DNA of 64,000 bases from Oceanotoga teriensis (GTDB taxonomy: Bacteria > Thermotogota > Thermotogae > Petrotogales > Petrotogaceae), in contig NZ_QGGI01000008.1 in NCBI RefSeq assembly GCF_003148465.1, forward strand, positions 80,862 to 144,861, in the 5' to 3' direction. Each line of letters opens with the position of its first letter. Position 1 is the stretch's first letter. Shown here in pieces: positions 55,001-63,817 of the stretch. A program made the translations under genes and the position numbers. The notes beneath the pieces are model-generated. The model had not been told where the DNA came from. It did no database searches and worked only from the letters and a program-made list of their open reading frames with translations.

Positions 55001-55682
55001 ATATGGTTTGATTATTATTCTGTTTCTTCAATAACCGGTACAAAATTTTTGATCCCTTTATATTCCAATATGGTTTGATTATTATTCTGTTTCTGTATTT
55101 TTATCACAACTCATTTTTAGACTTTATATTCCAATATGGTTTGATTATTATTTATTATCCTTTACAACTAAATTGTATAATATTCTCCTTTATATTCCAA
55201 TATGGTTTGATTATTATTATCACTCCTTCGCTTCGCTATATATCAAATTCTCTCTTTATATTCCAATATGGTTTGATTATTATGGAGGATAACCAATGTC
55301 AAACATTTCAATGAATAAACTTTATATTCCAATATGGTTTGATTATTATTACCGGATAAATTAAAAAAGAAAATATTTCTAAATTCCTTTATATTCCAAT
55401 ATGGTTTGATTATTATAACTCTTGAGTTAGCTGCTTCTTTTGCTGTTTTTATCTTTATATTCCAATATGGTTTGATTATTATCTTTTTCGTAAGGCTGCC
55501 AAGTTTCTGTATAACCCTCCTTTATATTCCAATATGGTTTGATTATTATGATACCATTTTTTTGCCTCCTTGTGGTATAATAAAAGCTTTATATTCCAAT
55601 ATGGTTTGATTATTATAGGATCCTTACAAGGACAACTTGAATAGTTAGAGTGCTTTATATTCCAATATGGTTTGATTATTAT
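52001..55682 (-). CRISPR. CRISPR array, 56 repeats of 30 bases, 55 spacers
   Basis: I counted 56 repeats at a spacing of 65-68 bases. The plus-strand core is TTTATATTCC then AATATGGTTTG then ATTATTAT (29 bases) preceded by one variable base. That base is A at 52067, G in the 26 repeats from 52133 to 53798, and C in the 28 repeats from 53865 to 55653. The repeat at 52001-52030 is degenerate at six positions, so it is the old, leader-distal end. Spacers are 35-38 bases. I infer transcription on the minus strand, with the leader at 55683-55861 and the crRNA 5' handle ending ATAAAC or ATAAAG. The adjacent cas genes are type I-B. Confidence 0.98.
52163..52264. repeat. Spacer-repeat-spacer block duplicated at 52361-52462
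   Basis: The 102 bases holding two spacers and the repeat between them recur three units later at 52361-52462. The only difference is G to T at 52414, in the repeat between the two spacers. The flanking spacers differ. This is a duplication inside the array and not new acquisition. Confidence 0.95.
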
Positions 55683-55861
55683 CCGTATATTTGAAACCTA
55701 TATTATCACTTAATTATAACTTTATAATCTGTCGACCTACTAAAAAGCTATACATTTAATCTTTAACAAAGTTTACATAACAACACTTTCTTTATTATTA
55801 GTCGTTTTTAGAATCTGTCTATCTAAGGTGTTTATTTTCTTAGTAGAGGTCGACAGATTTT
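55683..55861 (-). promoter_or_regulatory. Probable CRISPR leader with inverted and direct repeats
   Basis: These 179 AT-rich bases between the array and cas3 hold AATCTGTCGACCT (55726-55738) and its exact inverse AGGTCGACAGATT (55847-55859). A partial direct copy, AATCTGTCTATCTA, lies at 55812-55825. The inverted pair could fold over the leader or bind an adaptation factor. The location at the non-degenerate end of the array supports a leader role. Confidence 0.6.
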
Positions 55862-58228
55862 TTAAATAAAATTATCTGTTTCTTTATTTTTTAATAATTT
55901 TAATCCTTTTTCTTTAGTATATTCAACAATTGAATCATCTAAAACAAAAACACCGTTTTTTCTAAATATTTTATCCTGTCTTATACCATAAATAGATTTT
56001 GCTTTAAAATAAAAACTTGTACTTATTGGTATAGAATTAAAAAGATATTTTTTATTGAATGTTTTAAAATCCTCGTTTATTTCTTTAAAATCTTTTTCTA
56101 ATAAAGCATTTATATTCGTATTATCTCTAAATAATTTTTCTGCTTCCATTTTATTATCAACGATATTTAAATAAGGATCATAATTAAAAATCAGATCTTT
56201 ATAATTAAAACTTTCTTTTTGTATATCCCAAATTCTTTTTATAGAAAAAACAGCTTTTTCTATATTTGTCTTATAATATTCAAAAACTTTTTTCTCATCA
56301 TAATATTCTTCTAGCATTTGATTTCTATCTTTTTCCCCTAATTCTTTTCCTTTATATTTTTTATTTTTAATAATTTTTAATGATGGATCTTTTAAATTTT
56401 TATCATAAGGAATCATTTTTTCATTTTCTAATATATACACTTCACCGTATTCTTTTGTATTATGTCTATTGCATCTTCCCATTCTTTGAATCAAAGAATC
56501 AATTGGAGCTAAATCAGTTATAAGTATATCAAAATCTAAATCAAGAGATGTTTCCACTAATTGTGTAGTAATCCAAATAATTCCTTTATTATCTTTTTCT
56601 TTAATTGAATTTAATTTATTATATTTTCCTTGCTTATCTTCAAATTTAAATCTACTATGTAATAAATCCACTTCAAAATTTTCTTGTTTATATAACTTTT
56701 CATAAGTTTTTATGGATTCATCTATAGTATTTTTTACAATTAAAATTTTTTTATTTTTATTTTTAGACAATATTGATTTAATTTTTTCTTCTTTAATTAA
56801 ATCAATTTTTACTTTCTTTATATCATTCGAAATATTTTTTTGTATATTATTTTCAAATTCTGTATCAAAGGATATATAATTATCTTCAGTTTTTGAATAC
56901 ATAATTTTTTTGCTTTCAAGTATTTGTTGATATATTTTTGGCATAGTAGCTGTCATAAGATGATATTTCACATTAAAATGTTTTGAAGTAAAATCCATAA
57001 ACAATATTAAAATCACAAACATTTTTGGATTTAAAAGATGTACTTCATCAACTGTTATTTTTGAATTATATATATTAACTAATAATTTTTCATAATTTGG
57101 ATATTTAAAAAGCGATAATAAAATTTGATCTATTGTAGATATTATATATGGTTTAGCTAAGTTATGAGCTAAATTAATATCACTTAATTTTAAATTAATT
57201 CTTGTTTCTATTTCTTTATTTTCTATATTGTATAAATTTATGTCTCCATGAAGTATACCTACATTTTCTTCTCCATATATTTTTAATGCATCTAAATAAA
57301 AATTTTCTCCTGAAATTTTAGTTGGAACTAAAAATATTTTTCTTTCATTAGTCCATAAATGATCTGCTACTGTCTTCCCTGAACCTGTAAATCCTTTAGT
57401 AATAATATTTTTATTTAAATTTTCTAAAACTCTTTTTTGAATATCATTAAAGACAATTTGATCTTTATTTTTGCTTTTTTCTGCTAAAAATTTTCTTATT
57501 TTATCTTGTATATAATCATTACTTTTGCTAAAAAAATATTCATAGTCTTTTATTTTGGAAGATGCTAAATGATCGACTAAATTAACATATCCTTTCAAAA
57601 AAATATATAGTAATTTATAATCATTTTCTCTTTCAACTTCTAAATTACCTTCATTTGAAAAATCTTTATTGAAATAATTCATAAAATCGTAATCTAAAAT
57701 ATTTTCATCTATTTTTATATCTTTTTTAAATACTTCACTTAATTGCTTTTCAATATCAGATAAATCATAATCATTATTATCTAAAATAGCTTCTTCAATA
57801 TCTTTATATAAACTTTTTTCAACATCAGAAATATTTAAATTATAATATTTTTTGAAATGACCGTGATGATACATAATACTTTTTATCATTACATTAAAAA
57901 GTATCTCATCATTTGTTTTTATATCTTCTAATAATTTTTTTGAAAATGCTCCTGATAAAATATTATGTCTAATTTCTTTACCTTCTAATAATTCAAAATT
58001 TTTCTTGATTTTATTTTGAAATTTTATATTAATTTTACCCAAATCATGCATTACAAATAATTTCAATAAGATTTCTTCCAAATCATAATCTTTTATTATA
58101 TCTTGTATATTTTTATAACCTATTTTATGTTTTATTTTTTCATAAGTATTTAATAAATCATTATTATGTTCTACTAAAGTTATTTCATTACTATTTTGTG
58201 ATTCTGATTTAGCATATATACTATTCAT
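55862..58228 (-). CDS. cas3: CRISPR-associated helicase-nuclease Cas3 (HD + helicase)
   Basis: A 788-residue effector. The N-terminal HD nuclease has VEHNNDLL, MHDLGKINIKF and MYHHGHFKKY. The helicase shows Walker A TGSGKTVAD near residue 290, the DEVH box ITVDEVHLL, the SAT-like motif MTATMPKI and motif VI LIQRMGRCNRHN. It unwinds and degrades target DNA recruited by Cascade. ATG 58228 follows GGTGATAG and overlaps the cas5 stop. It ends just before the array leader, and cas4, cas1 and cas2, which often follow cas3, are absent here. Confidence 0.95.
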   Translation of the reverse strand: MNSIYAKSESQNSNEITLVEHNNDLLNTYEKIKHKIGYKNIQDIIKDYDLEEILLKLFVMHDLGKINIKFQNKIKKNFELLEGKEIRHNILSGAFSKKLLEDIKTNDEILFNVMIKSIMYHHGHFKKYYNLNISDVEKSLYKDIEEAILDNNDYDLSDIEKQLSEVFKKDIKIDENILDYDFMNYFNKDFSNEGNLEVERENDYKLLYIFLKGYVNLVDHLASSKIKDYEYFFSKSNDYIQDKIRKFLAEKSKNKDQIVFNDIQKRVLENLNKNIITKGFTGSGKTVADHLWTNERKIFLVPTKISGENFYLDALKIYGEENVGILHGDINLYNIENKEIETRINLKLSDINLAHNLAKPYIISTIDQILLSLFKYPNYEKLLVNIYNSKITVDEVHLLNPKMFVILILFMDFTSKHFNVKYHLMTATMPKIYQQILESKKIMYSKTEDNYISFDTEFENNIQKNISNDIKKVKIDLIKEEKIKSILSKNKNKKILIVKNTIDESIKTYEKLYKQENFEVDLLHSRFKFEDKQGKYNKLNSIKEKDNKGIIWITTQLVETSLDLDFDILITDLAPIDSLIQRMGRCNRHNTKEYGEVYILENEKMIPYDKNLKDPSLKIIKNKKYKGKELGEKDRNQMLEEYYDEKKVFEYYKTNIEKAVFSIKRIWDIQKESFNYKDLIFNYDPYLNIVDNKMEAEKLFRDNTNINALLEKDFKEINEDFKTFNKKYLFNSIPISTSFYFKAKSIYGIRQDKIFRKNGVFVLDDSIVEYTKEKGLKLLKNKETDNFI

Positions 58229-59081
58229 CACTATCACCAACTAACCACTTAAATAAGATTTTTTCATTTTCTGACTCATAAATATTTAATTTTATATCTT
58301 TTAAATAAGCGCCTTCATTAGAAATATAGATATAATTTCCAAATATCATTTCTCTATTTTTCTTATCTTCTAATAAATCTTTATATTTTTTTGGTATAGA
58401 ATAATAAACACCTCTATTTAATATATCATTATATTTATTTTCATTTTTACCACTTTTTATTAATTCAACAGGAATATAAGTATTTTTAACCAATAAATCT
58501 TGTTTTATAGCTTGTTTTTTATCTTCTATATAGACTTCATTTACAACAATTTCTTTTACAAACATTTCTCCTTTTTTTATTGGAAATATAAAATCTTCTT
58601 TTCTTCCTAAACTCAAATATTTACTTGGATTTTCAAAACTCTCTTTTATTAACTGTAAATCTTCTTTATTTTCAGAATCAATAAAAATTTTTAGTTCTAT
58701 ATCTTGTAATATTTCAAAATTCATCACTCTATTTTTTGAATTAGATTTTACATAATTAAATAATTCTGGAAAATCAATATTATTTTCTAATTTATTTTTT
58801 TTATTATACCTTAATTCTTTTATAATAAATTTTTCAAAATCACTTATAATATTTCCCTCTTCTCCTCTAATAAAATCAATTCTTTTTATTTTATATTTTC
58901 CAACTACAGATAATTTTAACTCTTTATCAAATCTTTTATCACTTGCATAAGATATCATTCCAGCTATAGTAGTAGGAGAAGGTAAATTATAAGTTGATAT
59001 ATAATCATCTTGTTTTATTTTAGCTTCTCTGTAATGGGCATTAGGTTGCTTGAATTCTAATAACAAAATTTTATTTTCCAT
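58221..59081 (-). CDS. cas5: Cas5, type I-B (Cas5t/Cas5h-like)
   Basis: A 286-residue RAMP protein. The N-terminus LLLEFKQPNAHYREAK and the glycine-loop region YNLPSPTTIAGMISYA are Cas5 hallmarks. It caps the 5' handle of crRNA in Cascade. It overlaps cas3 by 8 bases and follows cas7 by 12 bases. Confidence 0.88.
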   Translation of the reverse strand: MENKILLLEFKQPNAHYREAKIKQDDYISTYNLPSPTTIAGMISYASDKRFDKELKLSVVGKYKIKRIDFIRGEEGNIISDFEKFIIKELRYNKKNKLENNIDFPELFNYVKSNSKNRVMNFEILQDIELKIFIDSENKEDLQLIKESFENPSKYLSLGRKEDFIFPIKKGEMFVKEIVVNEVYIEDKKQAIKQDLLVKNTYIPVELIKSGKNENKYNDILNRGVYYSIPKKYKDLLEDKKNREMIFGNYIYISNEGAYLKDIKLNIYESENEKILFKWLVGDSDE

Positions 59082-59093
59082 AGCAAATCACTC

Positions 59094-60059
59094 TTATATT
59101 ATCCATTCATTATTTTCATTTATATCTATTCTTTCAATAAATTCTTTTAATTTTTTTACTGGCATACCTAATTCAATACAATCATTTTCCGATTCCATAT
59201 TTATTTTTTTGCTAACCACAGCTATTGTATTATCTTTTAAGTCATAACTTTCAATAGTTTCAATTATTCCATCAATAATTAATTGGTTGTCTTTATTGAA
59301 AAGTATATCATCCCAAAAATAAGGCACAACACTTTCATAAGCTCCTCCAAATACTGCAAGAGGTTTTAATAGTACTTTTTGGTGTTTAATATCTCTTGTA
59401 AATTCACATAATGCATCAAATAAATCTTTAACCATTTTTAATCTTAATTCTTTATTTTTATATACTCTATCTTTAGGTTCTAAATATTTTCCATCTTTTA
59501 TTTCAGTTACACCTAACCTATTAAGTTCTACTGTAACAGTATATGTATAATAATCACCAAAGACTTCTTCGTTAGCTAAAGCTTGAGTTTTTGGTATGTC
59601 TCCTTCAAATTCCACTAAATCTTTTTTTTCTTCAGTATAGAATTTTCTATTATTTTCTTGAGATAAAAACCCTCTATTTGTAATTAATTGAGTTTCATTT
59701 TTAAATTCATGAACAGATCTGAAAGGTATTACTCTTAAAGGTGATGTCTTTGAAATTTGCTTTCCAGGAATTAAAAATCCAAATAAATCATTTTCCATAT
59801 CTTCAATACTTTCAATATCTTCTGGATTAGAATATAAATTACTTTTGTTTATAACAATACCAGATGGATTCCATCCTTTATTAAATAAAGACTTTCTTAA
59901 TTCATATGTAAAGGTACCTACACTTGTAAAAGCATGTACTCCATCACCACTAAAATGTTTTTTTAATGGAGTAAAGTTTCCCATTCCTTGATCATTAGAA
60001 AGACCTATTGGACTAAAAGTTAATATTGTCATAGTGATACAATTTATTTTATTAGACAT
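59094..60059 (-). CDS. cas7: Cas7/Cst2/DevR-family Cascade backbone protein
   Basis: A 321-residue RAMP protein of the Cst2/DevR branch. INCITMTILTFSPIGLSNDQ, then FTSVGTFTYELRKSLF and KPLAVFGGAYESVVPYF are recognisable. Several copies line the crRNA in the Cascade complex. It overlaps the cas8 stop by one base. Confidence 0.88.
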   Translation of the reverse strand: MSNKINCITMTILTFSPIGLSNDQGMGNFTPLKKHFSGDGVHAFTSVGTFTYELRKSLFNKGWNPSGIVINKSNLYSNPEDIESIEDMENDLFGFLIPGKQISKTSPLRVIPFRSVHEFKNETQLITNRGFLSQENNRKFYTEEKKDLVEFEGDIPKTQALANEEVFGDYYTYTVTVELNRLGVTEIKDGKYLEPKDRVYKNKELRLKMVKDLFDALCEFTRDIKHQKVLLKPLAVFGGAYESVVPYFWDDILFNKDNQLIIDGIIETIESYDLKDNTIAVVSKKINMESENDCIELGMPVKKLKEFIERIDINENNEWII

Positions 60060-61522
60060 TATTTATTTTCCCCCTTTTTATTTGTATTATCAGGTTGAAG
60101 TAACCCCTCAATGAAAAGTCCTACATTATAATATAAATCATTTTCTGTACTTTTCATTATTGAATTAGCTAAATCTTTTGGTAAAACAGCATCTGAATTT
60201 ACAGTTAATAAGTGTATAATCATTTCTAAAAGACCTTTTCTATTCAATGTTTTTAAATAATTATTTAATTTATATATAATAGATTTTTTTGATTCAACAT
60301 TTAAAATTTTACCTAAACTATATCCTGAGCTTCTAAATTTATTATTATCTTCAAAATATTTAATTTTTTCTTCTGACATTTCTAAATCACCTCCATATAA
60401 AAATTTAATAAATTTTAAAAATATTCTTACATTATTTTTTGTTTTTATCATATCAATACTTTTTTCTTTTTCATCTTGAAAAATTAAATTAGCTAAAAAA
60501 TATTTTAAAATTATATTATAATTTTTATAATCAACCAATCTATATAATTCTTTTTTGGTACTGCTAGTTATATAAAATGAATCTATAATAGCTTTTATCT
60601 TTAAACTTTTAATCATATTATTTATATCTAAAACACTATTCAAGTTTATTATTATTCCTTTATTAGAATCCCTTTCTATACCATAAAGCTTAAATCTATT
60701 ATTTCTATAATCTGATAAGCTACTTAAAAAGCCCTTATTTCTTAATTCACGAGATATTAAGTTATATTTATAATTAAAAAACTCCATTAATTTAAGACTT
60801 TCTACATATATTAATTCAGAATTTCTATTTTCATTAATATATAATAAAAACATAATATTAAAAAATTCGCATTCAAAACAAATATTACTTCCTAAATCTT
60901 GACCATAGTTATTAAACATATTATTTTCTGACCCCATAAAAGAATATAAATACTTAGAAGTTTTCCTCTCTTTTTTCTCTTCTTTATGGGTAATATCATA
61001 TTTATATACATAATTGTTATGACAAATACTACATTTAGTTTCTATTTTTTCATATTCATTATTTAAAAATTCTTCAGATTTTTCTTCAAATACAATTTCT
61101 AAAATTTTTTTAAAATTATTATGAAAATTTTCTACATTTCCAGCATTAGCACCAAATTTGCCACTATTTCTTAAATATGGAATATATTGACTTTCTATTT
61201 TATTAATTATCATTTTTTTAGTTTTATCATCATAATCAGAATTATCTACAAACTTTTTATAATTTTCAAAGTTAATATTGTCTTTATTTATTAATTCTTT
61301 TTTTCCTTTAGTTAATTCTATATTAATTCCATCAATAGCAATTTTAAAAAGAATATTTTCAACTATAATTCTATAAAAATTTCTGCTATTTATACCATTA
61401 ATTTCCAAATAATTATCTTTTAATACCGCATTATAATCTTCATTTTTTAAAATCCTGTATAAATTAACTATTCCAATATCTCTTACAATTTCACCAGTTC
61501 TAAAAAATTTTATATTTTTCAC
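60059..61522 (-). CDS. cas8b1: Cas8b1/Cst1 large subunit of type I-B Cascade
   Basis: A 487-residue protein with the zinc-finger type Cys pairs CSICHNNY (near residue 170) and ICFECEFF (near 225), found in the Cst1 group. Position between cas6 and cas7 and size fit the Cascade large subunit, which reads the PAM. The family is poorly conserved, so the assignment rests on the Cys pattern and operon order. It overlaps both neighbours. Confidence 0.8.
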   Translation of the reverse strand: MKNIKFFRTGEIVRDIGIVNLYRILKNEDYNAVLKDNYLEINGINSRNFYRIIVENILFKIAIDGINIELTKGKKELINKDNINFENYKKFVDNSDYDDKTKKMIINKIESQYIPYLRNSGKFGANAGNVENFHNNFKKILEIVFEEKSEEFLNNEYEKIETKCSICHNNYVYKYDITHKEEKKERKTSKYLYSFMGSENNMFNNYGQDLGSNICFECEFFNIMFLLYINENRNSELIYVESLKLMEFFNYKYNLISRELRNKGFLSSLSDYRNNRFKLYGIERDSNKGIIINLNSVLDINNMIKSLKIKAIIDSFYITSSTKKELYRLVDYKNYNIILKYFLANLIFQDEKEKSIDMIKTKNNVRIFLKFIKFLYGGDLEMSEEKIKYFEDNNKFRSSGYSLGKILNVESKKSIIYKLNNYLKTLNRKGLLEMIIHLLTVNSDAVLPKDLANSIMKSTENDLYYNVGLFIEGLLQPDNTNKKGENK

Positions 61523-62238
61523 CCCCTTTTAGATATTTCAAGCATTCCAAATCCCATAGAATTTTTAGAACCCAATCCTGATTGATAAATATATTCAATA
61601 ACTTTTTCATTTGCAAGTATTTTTATATAACCTAAATTGCCTTTAAGTATTGTCCCATAATTTTTAACTAATACACTCCTTGTTTTTATAGGAATAATAC
61701 TAATATTTTCTAAATATTCTGAAGGGAAATCTTTTAATCTATACTTTAAATTATTTTTTAATATTTCTTCAAATTCTTTATCTTCAAAAGAATAATAAAC
61801 GTCAGAATTATCCTTTTTATGATCTCTAATTAATACAGGAGACAAAATTTTAAAATCAATATTTTTTGATAAAAAATTTTTACTTTTAAAAAATTTAATA
61901 TTGCATAAATTTATACTATTATTTTTAATTTTAAATTCTCTATTAATTTGTTCTCTAAACGCAGCAAACAAATGAGTTCCAAGAACATAATCAGAAGTAG
62001 AGTAATAGAAACTAAATTTATTTTCTTCCAATAAAATTTTTTCTTTTTCAAATTTACTTTTCCCAAAATTTATTGTAAAGGTAAAATTTTTATGAATAGG
62101 ATCTTTTTTATTGTAATATTGACTATAAATTTTTTCATCGTAATTAGACAAAGCATTTTTTATATAAGATAATAAAAAACGTCTATAATCTATTGGAATT
62201 ACATTATTATTCGTTTTAAAATCTAATTTAAATCTCAT
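61519..62238 (-). CDS. cas6: Cas6 crRNA endoribonuclease
   Basis: A 239-residue protein, the first gene of the cas operon, behind GTGAGGTG. The N-terminus MRFKLDFKTNNNVIPIDYRR, the middle NFTFTINFGKSKF and the C-terminal Gly-rich loop GLGSKNSMGFGMLEI are typical of Cas6. It cuts the array transcript inside each repeat, leaving an 8-base 5' handle. Confidence 0.88.
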   Translation of the reverse strand: MRFKLDFKTNNNVIPIDYRRFLLSYIKNALSNYDEKIYSQYYNKKDPIHKNFTFTINFGKSKFEKEKILLEENKFSFYYSTSDYVLGTHLFAAFREQINREFKIKNNSINLCNIKFFKSKNFLSKNIDFKILSPVLIRDHKKDNSDVYYSFEDKEFEEILKNNLKYRLKDFPSEYLENISIIPIKTRSVLVKNYGTILKGNLGYIKILANEKVIEYIYQSGLGSKNSMGFGMLEISKRG

Positions 62239-62904
62239 TTTTTCACCTCACTTTCATTTTGAATTTTCTTTTACTAATAATATAATTTTATTGTGGTGTA
62301 AATGATTATTTTTTTAAAATAAATTGATATAAATAAAACATTAAAAAAATTCTATTTTAATATTACCATATTTATATAAATAAATTCAATATAAAAAATA
62401 ATTTGAATTTATCTAATCTTTTTATTACGGTAGTGATAGAAAATAAAAAAAGCAATTCATTTGAAAAAGTTAATATTATGCAAGTCAAATATTATTTGTA
62501 TATATTAAAAACAATAACCCTAGATGGCTGATGAAAGATTTTTAGGGTATTAAAGAAAATAAAACTTCTAATTTTTTCTAAAAAATAAATTTATAACTTC
62601 AAAATAAAGATAAAAAAACCTTAGTGGAAACCTATTAATTCACTTGGTATATTTGAGAATCTTTTTATCTGAAATTTATCGTTATCTTTTAACTCTATAT
62701 TTTTAAAATCTTCTATTTTAATACTTTAGAAAATAGTATTTAAATTCAAGAAAAAAAAGTTTAATTTTATTTCTTTTTATATCTTTTATAAGTTAAATAT
62801 AAAAAATATTTTTATGATAAAATATATTGAATAAGATTTAATATAATATTTTTATTTAACATAATTAAGCATTAATTTAATTATTAGAATGGAGTAATCT
62901 ATTT
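62239..62904. other. Gene-poor AT-rich region with decayed sequence
   Basis: These 666 bases hold the cas operon promoter region at the left and the promoter of the STAS/ATPase gene at the right. Between them, a 7-base stem (ACCCTA with TAGGGT near 62516-62549) and a minus-strand frame of about 34 codons reading QIKRFSNIPSELIGFH and a stop (near 62630-62740) look like fragments of older genes or mobile elements. I cannot name either. Confidence 0.4.
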
Positions 62905-63817
62905 ATGGGAAAAATAAAATATGAATTTTTAAAACGTTATAAATCTGATTTAAATGGTTATGAAGATATTGTTAAATTTCATCAGTTTTGTACTGCTGGT
63001 AATTATGATGCAATATCTCTTGATTTTTCTAAATGTTCATATATATCCCCAGATATAATTTCAATTTTAGCTTCTGCAATTGATATATCAAAACAAAAGC
63101 ATACAAATTTTGAATATATTTATGGTACTCTTTCAAGTAATATAAGATTGAAAAATTATTTGAATTCAAGTGGATTTATATCTTATGTAGAGAATAAACC
63201 TTATGAATATTTTGGTAATAATGCAGTTAAACTAGAAAAATTTAATATAAATCAATTTGAAGATGAAATTCTATTAAATAAACACATAGATAATATCTTA
63301 GCAACGTCAAAAATAAATATGACTGATAATTTTCATCTTAGACTCTTTAATAGTATCTTTGAATTATATAAAAATGCTATGATTCATTCTGAAACAAAGT
63401 GTGGAATTTATTCTTGCGGCCATTATCAACCCAAAAATGAAAAACTTATATTTTCTTTATATGATTCGGGAATAGGAATACCAAACAAAATTAGAAATTA
63501 CTTTAAATCAAAGACATCACGTAAAGAATATGATCGTATAGGCTCAATTGAAAGTCATAAGTTATTAAAATGGGCTTTTGAATCAGGTAAATTCAACTTT
63601 TGAAGATGATAGTATTCCTCGAGGATTAGGGTTACCAACAGTTCGTGATTTTATACTTTTGAATGAAGGAAAAATGCAAATATATAGTAATAACAGTATA
63701 TTAAGTATCAGTGGAAAAAATATAACTTTTGAAAATATAAATTTTAATATGCCTGGTACAATTATATCTTTAAATATAAAATCAGATTCATCTCATATAT
63801 ATGATATAGTGACTTGA
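62905..63817 (+). pseudogene. STAS-like plus GHKL ATPase protein, frameshifted
   Basis: The first frame (62905-63603) encodes a STAS-like domain (ISLDFSKCSYISPDIISIL, residues 35-55) and the start of a GHKL ATPase (N-box FELYKNAMIHSE, G1-like SLYDSGIGIP). It stops after FESGKF. A second frame (63578-63817) continues with the G2 region DSIPRGLGLPTVRDFIL and the rest of the ATPase. One extra A in the AAA run near 63591 accounts for the shift. Either the gene is dead or this is a sequencing error; otherwise the product would be about 303 residues. Confidence 0.75.

Noticed and set aside
52020..55609. Open frames of 60-140 codons on both strands repeating FIFQYGLIII or NNQTILEYK
   Set aside because: They are translations of the CRISPR repeat. 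Many repeat-spacer units are 66 bases long, a multiple of three, so frames stay open by chance.
62630..62740. Short minus-strand frame reading IKRFSNIPSELIGFH as a tRNA-binding or transposase fragment
   Set aside because: Only about 34 codons, no start and no convincing family pattern, so I leave it as unexplained sequence.
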